Shown: positions 47,172-59,441, numbered from the stretch's first letter. The stretch is 64,000 nt of DNA from Rhexocercosporidium sp. MPI-PUGE-AT-0058 (GCA_020746875.1 JAGTJL010000030.1:186001-250000), one strand, 5' to 3'. Program-made: numbers and translations. Notes: a model not told the origin generated them from the sequence alone.

Positions 47172-48547
47172 AGGATTTCTGGAAGGGATTGGGAGGATCG
47201 GTATGAGGGGGGAAATGCGGGGTTGGAAAGAGGGGATGGATTGGAGATTGGAGATTGACGACTTTTGACTTCTCAGCGATGGATAGACGGAAGGACGGAT
47301 AGAAGAGGGACGGAAAAGCATGGGATGGAGCACTTGATTGATTGATGCATAACAGCATGGAGTTTTGGAGACTGGATAGGAGATATAGATACCTACCTGT
47401 TGCTTTCTTGCATTCGGTGTACCAGCCACCACGAATTAATATTAATACTTGAACATCAAACACACTTGGTCCTTCAGTGACTGACTCCTTGTGATTGTCC
47501 ATCTTGATTGGAGTGACATTTTTGAAATATGTTTTTACTGGCAGCAGTCTTCGCCTCCTCGGCTAATCGCCACAACCACTTTGCGAGAAATTGACGTCTC
47601 CGAAGCAGTATGGTGTTTTATCAGATTACTCTCAAGACTTACTTGCCTAGGGAAATCGTACCACAAGGTCTAAGATAATGGAAGTATGCCTAACATTAGA
47701 AACTGCTAGATGCTTTGAAATGTCGCTGACGTGTAGTGTGTGAGAGCAAGGCAATCACGCCTGTATTGTAACTCGCCTCGCTTCTCTCCCAGTCCCTCAC
47801 TGAATCAAAACATCAAAACAACCAGAACAAGGTGGCGGTAACTACTTTGTCATATACGTGAATGGCCGTTGGTATGAAGTAATCGGAGTGTTTAATATTT
47901 GGCAGTGGTGTATGTAACTCACTCTTGCTGATTAGTCGCATGGTGGGCGGGTCGCGGCGATGTTGGGAAGAGATGTCTGGTCGGGTGTGTGAATGTCGAT
48001 ATCGTTTTTAAGCTGCAGGAAGCTTGCAAATTTTGGATCATTGAATTCACTTCCTGTGTGCGAAAAGACTCTCTATTGGAAATACTCAGCTCCCTTAGTG
48101 CAATCTCTCGGTATGTTCGTCCTCTGGAACGAAATCGCGAATTTCACATTCGGAACGCCAGAATATCAATCTACTATTATTGACATTTAATTTCAAGCTC
48201 TGCTCGTTAATCATAGTTCAATCTCCACCTGGCATTTCTCCACTGTCCTACTTGATTCAGGAAGCGATACTTGGAGATCACGTGATCATGGACAGGTTCT
48301 GCAGAAGCGTCATCCCCTGGCACTCTCGAAACATCATACTGATTCAGCCTGGAATCAGAGCCAGTCAATGACACTGTAAGGGGTTGTCTTAGTTGATATC
48401 AGTCTACCTCTTAATTTCTTGGTTGAAGTCTGTCACATTTATGAACCGCCGAGGATTTCTTCTTCCTGCAAGTCCTCGCAGCACCACCCCCACTATCTCA
48501 TAAACCATCATTACACGTCGAGTGATCCTGGAAGCCTTTAAAGTAAG
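47172..48547. other. Intergenic, 1.4 kb
   Basis: This is the convergent flank of the 81-aa gene and the complete C2H2 gene. Short overlapping ORFs near 47990-48370 have no recognisable content. Confidence 0.55.
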
Positions 48548-51500
48548 CTAGAGGGTCATACGAGATGTCCTTGTACGTATCCATTCGGTCCAAATTTCCG
48601 GATGCGCCCTCGAGAAATGTAGTAGGATCGTAGAAATTAACGGACAGTTGCCACTGGTATTCAAATAGTTCTCAAAGGGGTCGAAATTTTGGGGGTTGTC
48701 CGTACTGTCTGCAATGCATTCATCGAACGGATGCCGAGTCACGTCCGTTGGAATTGCGGAGCGCTCATGGGAGAAATTATCCGTTGATGACTTCAGTGCA
48801 GGATATTCGCTTGAATATCCCGAGTCCGAAGCCCGCGACTCATTTGAAGGTGCCAAAGAACTGTATGCGGTACTATTAGGCACGTTGGGCATCGAACTGC
48901 CATCATCTTGGTACGGAGGTGCCCCGTATGATGACTGTAGTATCCCAGGTCCCTCTCCACTTTGCTGAGAAGGTGGAGGGGTCGAGCTGGCATCTGATTG
49001 TTGAGACCTGTAAAGAGAGAATACCCGGTCCTGGCATTCTTGAATCATGCTGATAAGTCTGTTCCTCAAGCGGTCTTCGGCAAGCTGTCTTTCGGTGCCA
49101 ATGGCTGTTTCCAGCGCACTGCGAAAGACTCGAGGTAGTTGCTGACGCGAAAACTCTTCGTAGCTCGACAATAAGGATGAGTTTGGGCTCCGCGGTGTTT
49201 CCTCGTGGATCATTTCGAAATCTGTATTGTAGTTCAGTCATTATTCATTCATCAGGCGCCATTCTTTAGCTGTGACTCAACTTACATGGACTTGGTATGG
49301 CTTGCATGGGGAATAGAATCGCGTATATTACTTTCCAGCTCTCTTCTTGCGTTTCATTGCCAGAGCTCTTCTTCCTACTCTTCAACTGGCATTCCATTGC
49401 ACAAGTGATGCCGTCGTGCGACTTCGTCTCGGTCACCTCGCATGCTTTAATCGCCATGTGGTGTGTCTGCAGCTTGGCTCTGTCTCCAAAAAGCTCTTTG
49501 CAGCGTTCGCACTGAAATATCCGGTGGTGCCGGTACAAATGACCCCTATATCATATCAGAATATAGCCTGCTGAGAAACGTCTAGGAATTATAAACATAC
49601 TTTAAGCGAGCAATGGTTCCAAAGGAAGTCAGAGCACATAAGCGCCAGGCTTTCGTGCAATGGTTGTACGTCCTGGGGTTGTGCTTTCGATAAGGACAAG
49701 CTAGTTTCAAGTTAAAATCGGCTATTTCTGAAGGGTTAACACTTGATCTGTGGCGCTTCGGGTCATTGCAATCCTCATCTTCCGGTCTATCAGCATCGTC
49801 TCTTAGTCGCTTTTGGGAGTTCGACACAGTCGTTTGTTGGGGGCCTTGAGATGCAGCCTGGGCATTCATCGACACAGATGACGACGAAGATGGGGTTCCA
49901 CCGCATTTCCGCAAATTGGCAGACCATTCCTGGTTGAAAATAGTCCAAAAGTCTGTCATGATGGAATCCAAAAGCGTCTCCATGACTGGAGTTAGAACCG
50001 TCCGAAACACAGCTTCTTCTTCAACAAAAACACTTCCGAATTGTAAGTCTTCCATAGCTCGAAGGACATCCGATGCACTCGGGAGAGTAACCAAGTGATT
50101 TTCCTCATCGCCCGCTCTGTCATCAGATTCAGTTGAGTCCGTTTCAAAACCGACTGAAATTTTAGCTGACGATGTTATCTCCGAACATGAATCCAGTTGG
50201 CAAGTGTCGAGCATGGAGCTTGAATCTTCACTGGTAGGTATGTCTATTCTGAAAACAATTATCACACATTAGAAGCACCCAATTGAAACAAATGGACCTT
50301 CCTTGGAGACTTACGGGGCTGTGCGGTCCTCTCTCCAGGGGGTATCAACGTCTGCTAGTATACTAGAAGCACCTCCGTCGGCTGAACTCGAAATGACTGG
50401 ATGAATCGCTTGCCTGAGCACTGCGTTTGGATGTTCGGGTATACCTCCGATATGGATCTCTGTACTTGGGGTTTCCAAAGAATTTATATCACATTCCTTG
50501 GCTTCAGTTTCGACTGTCGTGGTTTGTCTTTGTTCATCACCGTGTGCATCTGCTATCGCTTTGAGTAACCTTTTGGGAGAAGCCCCCGTGTCTTTTTCAT
50601 CACCAATTGTATCTACTCCCTGCAGAGTGTGATCCGAATCCGCTGGATTTGAATCTAGTCCTCCAACGCCTGCAGCAAGCCCAAAAAGTTTTGTCGATAA
50701 GTAGTTTTCCGCGGGAGAAATTTCAGTAGGAAACACTCGATTCAGTCCAATATCAAGTAATGGAGTGCCCAATTTCTCATCTTGTGGTGAGGGACGCGCT
50801 GTGATTGACTCTCTTTTGTGCAGTACCTCCTCTGAGCTCTCTGCTGCCAGGAATGAAGAAGCTCGTCCCAGGGCGTTTGAAAATCTTGGTCTATTATAGG
50901 CAGATACCGCCCTGAGTGGAGGACTAGGAGGGCTGGCGTCACTTGAGTAGACCGAGAACGTGCTATCAGATCCAACCGAACGCCAAGGAGAGTTATTGTA
51001 TGACAATCCCGGAATCCACTTCTCCTCAGGGATCCTCAAGAGTGGCAGATGTGGCTGCTGTACCAGGAGTGGACGAAAATCTTGGAACGAATCCGAAGTG
51101 GCGAAAGCTGCTGCTTTCTCTCCGGCTTCCTGTTTGAAGTATAAACTTTCTTCCGTGGAAAATGATCTATCGGCCTCTGCTACTGCACAAAGAGCAGGGG
51201 AATTTTCGTTGTCATACACTCGAGGTGACCCTTCGGAAGGCTGGATGTCATTTATCAATGCGCTAGAATATACATTTGACATAGCCGACTTCTGTAAAAG
51301 GGGGTCATCGTTCAAGTCAGTGGAGCAAGCCCGGCTACCCCGTGGATTGCCTGATCTGAACGGCTTTTCTCCTTGCGTCTCACTATTTCGTCAGCGCAAA
51401 TCAAACCATCATAGGCGACCAGAAACAACTCACTGTCGATAAAGGTGGCTTGCCAACAAATCTGGCCGGTGAAAGGCTCTTGTGCAGACTCCGATAGTAC

Positions 51501-51882
51501 AAGGATATGCTGGGAGTTGATGGGAGAGTTGATGCCGACTAGATGCAAGGTTAGAGTTTGAGATTTATTTCGAGTTGATAACTTACCGCAAATGCTCAGC
51601 TCTTGTGAATGTCTGTTTCTCAGTTAATATCTACCAAGTAAGATGCCATAGAGAAAGTCGCACCTTCTTAGGACGACAAATATCACAGCAATGCAGCGGA
51701 CGCCCCTTCTTCGCTCTAGATATGCGCCTTGTGACAGGAGCATATGTGAGAGGTATATCCGTCACAATGTCTCGGCTCAAGCCCGAGTATTTCAGCCCGC
51801 TGCCTTCTCCGGTATCGACGTCAACGAGCGGCTCCGCATGAAGCTGTCCACCTGCACCACCACTTGAGGCTGCGGATTCCAT
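48548..51882 (-). CDS. C2H2-type zinc finger protein, complete
   Basis: Exons in transcript order are 51882..51664, 51612..51587, 51538..51434, 51382..50315, 50248..49601, 49545..49286 and 49221..48548, giving 999 residues. The first four exons build two tandem C2H2 fingers: CDICRPKKTFTRAEHLRRHQ then CTIGVCTRAFHRPDLLASH, followed by a HETQGEKPF linker. A long Ser-rich disordered region follows. The C-terminal module begins CPYRKHNPRTYN and continues ARLKGHLYRHH, CERC, a Phe and spaced His/Cys, then PSPY and a helical tail. The N-terminal fingers suggest sequence-specific DNA binding in the nucleus. The C-terminal module and its two intron positions match the left-edge gene. Regulated targets are unknown. 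Small exons of 26 and 105 bp would be missed by simple gene finders. Confidence 0.9.
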
Positions 51883-52621
51883 TGCAACTCAGCAAATATA
51901 CAAATCTATAACAGATTCGAAGACAGAACTCCAAGCAGAAAACTATTCTCTTGGTAATTGGTGCTGACTTGTGAGAGAGAAAGGAATTATTTGTCTAACC
52001 TGACGTGTCGAGGACCTGCCAGATGTGACGACGATGTAAAAATGTGGCGAGCCGACAACAGGGGGTTTATGCACAACTGCGCATTGTTTCCACTGTGTTG
52101 GTCGCAGCCTCGTCGTTGCGGGGCATCGCATCTATTTGTAATAAGTTCATGCATATTCCTCGATGGCTTGGGCTGCCCTATTCGAGTTCTCTTTCTTCCT
52201 TTGAGAAAATAATTTCCAGATGCGGAATAATAAACTGTGCTTGGTGTTTTTTGTCTACGTATTACTGGACATTTTGAGTGAGTACACATGTAGATGGATG
52301 TACATGAATGTTGCTTAAAATGGCATTTCCATTCATCGCGAGTAATTGTTAATAGTAGATAAGTAACAAATCCAATCAGATGAGATCGGAGAAAAGAATC
52401 TGAGAGAATTAAAATAGAAATGTCCAAGTTACACTACATGTTTACTAGCACTAAAACGATCGTGAATAACTGTAAAATCTTAAAGTAGAGATCTCACCAG
52501 TTGACAGACTGTTGCAGTTTATTTCACCTATTCTACATGTGGCATTGTTTGTACTTGAAGAAGCCTACTGGTGTCGCTCAATTTTGACTTTAATGCAGGA
52601 GAGAGAAGATCGAAACAAATT
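51883..52621. other. Promoter of the C2H2 gene
   Basis: This is the 5' flank of the C2H2 gene and the 3' flank of the next minus-strand gene. No gene is visible. Confidence 0.55.
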
Positions 52622-53202
52622 TTATCGGCACCTCTTGGCACCTAGTCGATTGCAGTAGATGTGTCGATGTACTGCCCATTGCTTTCGATCATAGTTTTCA
52701 TCGCCTTCTGCTTGGCACCAACGACATGACTGTACGCATTCATCAGCCGAGTGATTCAACTCTTAGTTCTTGTAACAGAAAGAAGGACTACATGTTCAGA
52801 TGGGCCAGTGAGTTCCTTGCTTACCTTGTTCTCGGCTTTACGTTCAGCGATGGAGAACATGCAATGCTTGAAGAATCTCTCGCATCCAAAACACTGCCTG
52901 TGTATTGCAACAATGGTTAGCTGGAATCTTGAGAATGAGTGAGAGAAGCATCGGGGGGCCGCTTACAATGTAAATGCCGGGGTAGAGGTCTTGGAGGAGT
53001 GGCCAGCGAGGATCTGCTCTTTTCGCTCCATGCACCATTCGTATGAAGACTGGGTCCTCACAGGAGTTGTACCTGGAGCGGGAATGCCAAATGCGGCTCT
53101 GGACAGTGCTTCAAGATCAGGATCTGTGATCGTGTCCCATGTTGTTTGAGGGGTAGTAGAATCCCAGCTGTTGGTGTTTGTGGTTGTGGACTGGGAAGAC
53201 AT
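52622..53202 (-). CDS. Small Cys/His-rich putative zinc-binding protein
   Basis: Exons in transcript order are 53202..52967, 52897..52825 and 52729..52622, giving 138 residues. The first 70 residues are Thr/Ser-rich with a helical segment (TDPDLEALSRAAFGIPAP) and a WCMERKEQIL stretch. The last two exons carry the metal-ligand-like pattern CFGC, C, SCRWCQ, HRH and CNR, ending AKRCR. This looks like a compact zinc site of the CxxC type, but it matches no family I know. The ORF in the first exon alone would stop right after the intron donor, so the Cys-rich part is found only by splicing. Function is unknown. Confidence 0.7.
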
Positions 53203-54738
53203 TGTGTGTTCTTTACTTGGTTGTGAGGAGAAGTGAGGAATCCGAGGATACACATGTGAGAAGTTCGATGGGAGAAAGAAACCATTCGTGAGCAGGAATC
53301 TACTACAGTTCTACTCCTAAAATATTAATCGTGCCAGTCCAAAAGAAAACAATCTAGTTTTTGGAGTTGTTATGAAGTCTGGGTCGGAGAAAGTTGGTTC
53401 GCTTATTTAGTGAGTAGTGACCACATACTGAGGAGATACTAACATATACTGCACGGAGATTGTGCAGTCAGGAAGACTTGATTCAAAAATTCTATTCTTA
53501 GTTACCGACTTACCATTTTTATCGATACTCCAAGTCTGCGTTAAATGGTCGAAAATACTGACCTGGGACAATGCAGTAGGTCCCTCGCTCGTAGTGGTAG
53601 GGTCTGTTAATTACCAGTTGTTTTGGAAGCGAAGTCAACTAGCTCGCTTCCATCACGCTTTTCCAGAAATGGAAATCTGCAACGCAAACAAAATTTCAAA
53701 ACAGGTCAGATCGTCTATCAGAAGCATCTCCTACATATCCTGCGTCTTCTATTTCTTTGCAGAAATCGTCAACTTAATGTCCAACGTTTTCCACTACTGC
53801 ATCAATCAACACCGCTTTCACTTCTTCTATCTTCGATATACTCTATTACCCAACGCTAGAACGCTCTCTTCTGTATAACGCTCACACCTACAGTGGCGGC
53901 GAATGTCTACGAACATCATCTCAAAGTCGACTTACTTTGCTACCCTCAGGGGTTGATGGTACACAGTTCGCAGTTCTAGAAACCCTTTGGACTGACACTT
54001 TTTGCATGGGAGCGTGGTCATAATTGCCATGTATTTTACGACTCATTATGCGGGATGGTGTTCTGGCGTAGACCATAGGGATTGGGGATAAGTTAGGGAT
54101 ATGTTGAACGGGTAGGAGAGAGGCGTAGTTGCACTGACTGGACTAGGATCGGCTGCCGGCAATGAAGGTGCTCTCCTAGCTGAGCTTGACCGCGTCGCTC
54201 CACCACATGTTAACCAAAAGATCGGTCCTCATGGACCGGGGAAGGCGGTTACGAAAATCAGAACATGGTCAGACTAAAGTCATATTTATATATTGCGCAT
54301 CAGAGTTTCAGCGATAATAGAGCTCTCAAAGAACAGGTGATAAAGGCCAGAGAGCTGCTGAGAATTTTCATGAACAAGGCAGGCAAAGTCGTCTGTAGAT
54401 TCTAAGAAAGCTGCAGACAGGAGATGGTTTATGCCCTGTAAATTTCGTAGCAGTTGGAGCATGAGGGATGAGGGATCGAGTATCGTGAGCTGAGACAGCA
54501 GGCACAGCGTTTTGGAAATTGCCAACCGAGTCAATGAATCGGTTGTCCGGTTCTGCTGGCATGCAGAAGATCTCAGATCGAGAATTGAGTCGGGAGTGCG
54601 ATAAAAAAAAAGACTCAATATTAATATTTCTCGCTGTTATGTTACGAATGCCAAATACAAAAACTAGAACCCCCCATGTACACCCCCGACTTTTCAAACT
54701 TTCATTACTCAACTAAGACACTCACCGCCTGGGCCAAG
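53203..54738. other. Intergenic, 1.5 kb
   Basis: Between two minus-strand genes. A Leu-rich helical minus-strand frame at 54286..54618 (LTRLAISKTLCLLSQLTILD) looks somewhat protein-like but lacks neighbours or a known motif. It could be a fragment of a decayed gene. Confidence 0.45.
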
Positions 54739-56469
54739 TTAATTGACCAAATAAATCCTCCCCTCATATCCCTCCAACTCATCTACCGACCCATCAACCC
54801 CATCCACATTCCCGACCAACATCTCCCACTTCCCACCCCCAACATCCGGCCTCTTAAATCCCCTACTCTCCACCCCAAAATTAAGCACCACCACCGCCGT
54901 ACTCCTCACATCTCTCTTGGCAAAAATAAACGTATCCTCATTCTCAACATCAAACATCTCAAAGTAACCATGGATAAAGAGTTCTCTATATTCCTTCCTC
55001 GTCCTCAGCATGTTCTTCCAGAAATTCAAGACCGAAGATGGGTTTGCCTGTTGAGAGGCGACGTTGATAGATTTATACGTGTCGTTCGTACGCATCCAGG
55101 CTCCCTCTTTACGGGAGGTGAAACCAGCATACGGTGAGGCATCCCATTGCATCGGCAACCTAGCATGGTCGCGTCCCAGGATCTGCATGGATTTCATGAC
55201 ATGCGCGAGGGCTTTTTCGTCGTTATTCGTCCGTTGAGCAACGGAGTTATAATAATTGATACTTTCGATATCCTTGTATTCCTCAATCGGCCATTCCTTT
55301 GGCGCATTAATCATACCTATTTCCTGGCCTTGGTAGACGAATAGTGTCCCTGTCATAGCACACATCATGAGCGCGAGCATCTTCGCTCCTCGTTCGCGCC
55401 ATTCTGGAGCGTCAGATGTGAAGCGCGAGACAGAGCGGCCTTGATCGTGGTTTTCGCAGAAGGCAGTTGTCCAGCCATCTGTGCCCGCGATAAACGATTG
55501 CCATTTGCCTACCACGCGCTTCAGATCCGGGAGTTTGTAGCGTTCCATCTCGTATTTGTGTGTCTTGCCGCCACCGAGATCGACCATGTCGAATTGGAAG
55601 ACCATGTCGAGTTGTTTGTCTCCCGAGCCGACGTATCGTAGGACGTGTGCTGGGTCAGGCGTGTGAGGCAGCTCGCCTACCGTCATAGTATCGTATTTGG
55701 AGAGGACGGAGGTGTTCATCTCGCGGAGAAATTCGTGCATGCGTGGCCCGTTGCAGAAGAGGCTGCTGGCGGGCTGCTCGTAGATGCCGGTGTCGATTAT
55801 AGGCGCGTCGGGGAAGGACGTGCCTTTCGAGTACATGTTCACGGTGTCGATTCGGAATCCGTCTACGCCTTTTTTAAGCCAGAACTCCATGGCGGAATCG
55901 TAGAGCGCACGGCGCGTGGAGGGGTTTTCCCAGTTGAGATCGGGTTGTTGTTTCGCGAAGAGGTGGAGGTAGTATTCTTGTGTCTGCTCGTCCCATTCCC
56001 ATGCACTGCCGCTGAAAATCGACCGCCAGTTGTTGGGGGGCATTCGCTTTCCATCTGCGGCGTACTTCGCGGGTCTCCAGATGTACCAGTCGCGTTTGGG
56101 ATTGTCTTTCGAACTTCGAGACTCTTCGAACCATTTGTGCTCGTCTGATGTGTGGTTGATGACTAGGTCGAATATCAGTCGCATGCCACGAGAGTGGCAA
56201 GCTTCAATCAAAGTTTCTACATCTGCCACGGTGCCGTAGGGTGCATATACAGACTCGTAGTCGCGGATATCGTAGCCCATGTCGTGTTGCGGGGAATCAT
56301 AATGGGGGGAGAGCCAGACGATGTCGACACCTAGGTCTTTGATGTAGTCGATTTTGGAGACGATGCCTGGGATGTCTCCTAGGCCGTCGTTGTTGGAATC
56401 TTTGAAGCTGGCAGGGTAGATTTGGTAGACGACGCCGTCTTTCCACCAGATTGGTTCTGTGACTGTCAT
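54739..56469 (-). CDS. GH13 alpha-glucosidase (maltase/isomaltase type)
   Basis: The frame is intronless, 576 residues from the ATG of MTVTEPIWWKDG. The TIM-barrel motifs are intact: DLVINH at 101-106, GFRIDTV at 204-210 with nucleophile Asp208, TVGE with acid/base Glu266 and ENHD with Asp342. There is no signal peptide, so the enzyme is cytosolic and releases glucose from the nonreducing end of imported oligosaccharides. Val210 follows the nucleophile by two residues. In yeast isomaltase this position is Val, in maltase Thr, so alpha-1,6 activity is predicted. The frame reaches further upstream, but that part is leader and holds a 37-bp tandem duplication. The permease gene at 59442..61600 is the likely partner. 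Confidence 0.95.
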   Translation of the reverse strand: MTVTEPIWWKDGVVYQIYPASFKDSNNDGLGDIPGIVSKIDYIKDLGVDIVWLSPHYDSPQHDMGYDIRDYESVYAPYGTVADVETLIEACHSRGMRLIFDLVINHTSDEHKWFEESRSSKDNPKRDWYIWRPAKYAADGKRMPPNNWRSIFSGSAWEWDEQTQEYYLHLFAKQQPDLNWENPSTRRALYDSAMEFWLKKGVDGFRIDTVNMYSKGTSFPDAPIIDTGIYEQPASSLFCNGPRMHEFLREMNTSVLSKYDTMTVGELPHTPDPAHVLRYVGSGDKQLDMVFQFDMVDLGGGKTHKYEMERYKLPDLKRVVGKWQSFIAGTDGWTTAFCENHDQGRSVSRFTSDAPEWRERGAKMLALMMCAMTGTLFVYQGQEIGMINAPKEWPIEEYKDIESINYYNSVAQRTNNDEKALAHVMKSMQILGRDHARLPMQWDASPYAGFTSRKEGAWMRTNDTYKSINVASQQANPSSVLNFWKNMLRTRKEYRELFIHGYFEMFDVENEDTFIFAKRDVRSTAVVVLNFGVESRGFKRPDVGGGKWEMLVGNVDGVDGSVDELEGYEGRIYLVN

Positions 56470-57518
56470 GGTGGATTCTAGGGTTGGAGAGGAGAGCTGT
56501 AGGTTTTGATAGAAGAGAGAGGGTAGAGGAAGGTGGAAAGAGGAATTGGGGATGCGGAGTTGTTGAATTGTGTGATAGACAATGTGAATAGAGAAGAAGT
56601 TTGCTCGATTCTTCAAGAACGGAGTGAGAGAAGAAGTTTGCTCGATTCTTCAAGAACGGAGTGAGAGAAGAGAGGTCAGTTGTCAATAAGTATAGGAAGA
56701 GGGGGTGATGCCTTGAACCAATACCCAAGACCCAGAACAATCTTACACTGAGGACGAAATGACTCAAGGTCTCCCAGCTGACAAACTCACGATGCCTTCT
56801 ATTCCATACCAGTCTCAAACATAACGAAAGATATCCCGAAATGAAATGATCGACAAGCTGAGCCAACTACCCAAGAAAGATAAGGTAAGGTCGATGTCCC
56901 CCCACCTACCAAGACTCTACATCCAGCTGCTTTATGTCTATTACCCCACTACAGGGACTCCGGCCAGCTTTGCCTGCATGTAATTACGTGCGGAGAAGAG
57001 CACGAGACGCGGAGAAGATTGCTCTTGTATGGAAGAGAGGATAGAATGGTGGGGGATTTGGATGGTGGAGACCTCGAGTGTTGTTGTTGGTCGGATGTCG
57101 TTGGAATTCTCGCGAGATTTCTCGGTTGAAGAGCGAGAAGAATATAGGCACGTGATTGGAATATTGTTGATCGACACATTTGCCCTCGGGGAGACGACAT
57201 CTTAGTGGCATGCCCGGATTCTGGCGATACTAGAGAGGGGTCATGGAATTGAATGTGTGAGCATAATCTGCTGAAATTCTCGTCGAAATGTCCGGTCAGG
57301 ACGACATAGCCGAGAGTGGGATGATGAGGAATGAGGGCTGAGCTTGAAAGTTTATTCTGTGGGAGCTTTTGTAGCAACCCGAGGTTCTATCCTGACCTCC
57401 TGAGTAAAGCGGTTAATGGTCATCCATCTAGCATTGTATCACTACGCCTAGAAGTCCTCGACTACAATCTACGTGAAAGGCTGCATCTCCCTTCTACCTA
57501 CTCAGCCTCTTCCTAGCT
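56470..57518. other. Divergent promoter of alpha-glucosidase and LYC1-like genes
   Basis: The two start codons face away from each other across about 1 kb. Minus-strand ORFs here (56941..57377) are low in complexity and appear to be chance. The 37-bp tandem repeat lies in this region. Confidence 0.55.
56591..56664. repeat. 37-bp tandem duplication upstream of GH13
   Basis: Two identical 37-bp units (first 56591-56627, second 56628-56664) lie about 120 bp above the glucosidase ATG, in its leader or promoter. A partial third start follows. Perfect identity suggests a recent event. Confidence 0.9.
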
Positions 57519-58685
57519 ATGCCGTCCCCACCAGTAGACACCGCAGCAGACTTGCCCTTGTCCACCTCTGCCGATCTGTACCTCGCCCATCCCACGCCAG
57601 CCGAGTGTCAGAAGATCTGGAACTCTGTCTACCCCTCATGGGGAGACTCCTTCACGCTCCCTCAATTCCTAGCGGAGTCTGCACACCTCCTTACCGTACC
57701 GCTGGCTAAAGATGGAGGCATGACGCTCTGGATTCTGGTAGACAAGACCCTAGCACCTGACAATCGACCGATCTTAGCCTCTTGTGAAACCTTCAGGAAG
57801 AAATCGTTGCTCACAAGTGCACGTGAGAACGTGGGAGTACAGGATGTGGTACTCCATGGAATTGCGAGTGTGTTTTGTGATACGGCCTACAGGGGACGCG
57901 GGTACGCGCAGAGGATGATGCGAGAGATGGGAGAGGTGTTGAAGATGTGGCAGGTTGGTCCTGGAGAGAGGTGTGTGGGAAGTGTACTTTACTCTGATAT
58001 TGGGAAGGTGTATTATGCGAAGCTGGGATGGAACCCAGTGGGAAGGAACAGTCACTTGGAATTCCCTGCGAAGAAGAGAGATGACGGTGAGAAGTCGGAG
58101 ATTGAGTCTGTTGTTCTGGACAAGGACTTGGACGAGCTTTGTGCTCGAGATGAGGTGTTGGTCCGGCAGAGACTGGCGGAGAGTGGGAAGAATGGATTGA
58201 TGGTCGTCCCAGGTGAAGACAATATGCGCTGGCATCATGGGAAGGAAAATTTCATTTGTGAGAAGGTCTTCAAGAAGGGATGTCCCTCCAAAGGCGTTCT
58301 GGTTGGGGAGCGGGATGGCAAGAACAGGACTTGGGCAATTTGGACGAGGAGATTCTATAAGGGTCGAGAGAGTGCAGGAAAGGAGAACACGCTCTACATT
58401 CTTCGATTGGTGTTCGAAGACCAAGATCCCACCAAAGGAGATATGGAGAAAATGCGCAATGCATTGAAGATCATCATTCGAGCTGCTCAAGCCGAGGCGG
58501 ACTCTTGGGGATTGAACACTGTCAAGTTGTGGGATCCTTCACCTCTTGTCATTGAGTTATTGCAGGGCATGGATGTCGTTCACAGATTGGTTGAGAGAGA
58601 GCAAGATGCTATTGCTAGTCTAATGTGGCACGGAGACGGAGATGTACCAGAATGGGTGGCGAATGAAAAATATGCATGGGTGTGA
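57519..58685 (+). CDS. LYC1-like GNAT lysine N-acetyltransferase
   Basis: The frame is intronless, 388 residues. The acetyl-CoA-binding motif A is visible as YRGRGYAQRMM (about 124-134), after the strand VVLHGIASVF. The C-terminal half (ending WVANEKYAWV) matches the additional domain of the fungal LYC1 family, named for the lysine acetyltransferase of Yarrowia that starts lysine catabolism through N6-acetyl-lysine. There is no signal peptide; it is probably cytosolic. Its position between a glucosidase and a permease has no obvious metabolic link and may be chance. Confidence 0.8.
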   Translation: MPSPPVDTAADLPLSTSADLYLAHPTPAECQKIWNSVYPSWGDSFTLPQFLAESAHLLTVPLAKDGGMTLWILVDKTLAPDNRPILASCETFRKKSLLTSARENVGVQDVVLHGIASVFCDTAYRGRGYAQRMMREMGEVLKMWQVGPGERCVGSVLYSDIGKVYYAKLGWNPVGRNSHLEFPAKKRDDGEKSEIESVVLDKDLDELCARDEVLVRQRLAESGKNGLMVVPGEDNMRWHHGKENFICEKVFKKGCPSKGVLVGERDGKNRTWAIWTRRFYKGRESAGKENTLYILRLVFEDQDPTKGDMEKMRNALKIIIRAAQAEADSWGLNTVKLWDPSPLVIELLQGMDVVHRLVEREQDAIASLMWHGDGDVPEWVANEKYAWV

Positions 58686-59441
58686 GGCTTTACTCCCTCG
58701 AAAAGTCAGTTGGTATCTCGTTCGAATATCTACCAGGCGCATTTTACTGCACAGGTGAGCTCTTCCCTGGGCGTCAAGTTTCTCCTTGTTTGTTTTCCTC
58801 TCGGTTTTCGAGTGCATAATCCAGGCACATATAATTAATCACTTTCTAGGACACTCTTGGATTTTCCAAGATCATTCCATACACTTCAAAGACAATTTTC
58901 ATTTTCCTTCACATTACCTATTTTCTGCTTCTCAAAAAAGTACTGGAATTTCATTAGAAGCCCGACGTCACATTGTTCTTCGGGTCATACCTGGGCCCTT
59001 GTCTTATTCGCGGGCGGTACTTAGTCGCACTTCCTCTCTAGACCCCACGAATCTCGGCAGCTACTTAATCTAGTGTCTCCATTATCTCTATCGTCCACAT
59101 CACAGTCCCCTATTCCTTATTTTTTCCTATCATCCAACTTTTTACCCCAGAGCTAACACTCTCCAACCTGTTCTATCCACCACTTTGACCCGCTTCCAGT
59201 CCAAGCAGCCACTGTCTGCAACAGTCCAGACCTCTGTCATCAGTCACGATGATCATGGCACCCAAACTCTTGATGGGTCCGCGGTGACCTCATTCTTTTT
59301 TGAAGTAGTTCCTATGTTCTTATAGATAGGTTTAAAAAGCACTCGAAATCCCTGCCAAGACCGCAACCCTCACGCATCACTTCCATTGCTTTCTTCTTCT
59401 TCTTCGGAACCCCTCCTCCAAATAGTCACGCTCAAGGCACG
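58686..59441. other. Intergenic upstream of the permease
   Basis: This is the promoter of the permease gene. A TTATAGATAGG stretch lies about 120 bp before its ATG. I see no gene. Confidence 0.55.

Noticed and set aside
55645..56148. Plus-strand 167-residue ORF
   Set aside because: Antisense to the GH13 catalytic core.
56297..56866. Minus-strand 189-residue ORF overlapping the GH13 start
   Set aside because: Different frame over the 37-bp duplication and the first barrel strands; no independent support.
57774..58490. Minus-strand 238-residue ORF
   Set aside because: Shadow of the LYC1-like gene, whose GNAT motif is in the plus frame.
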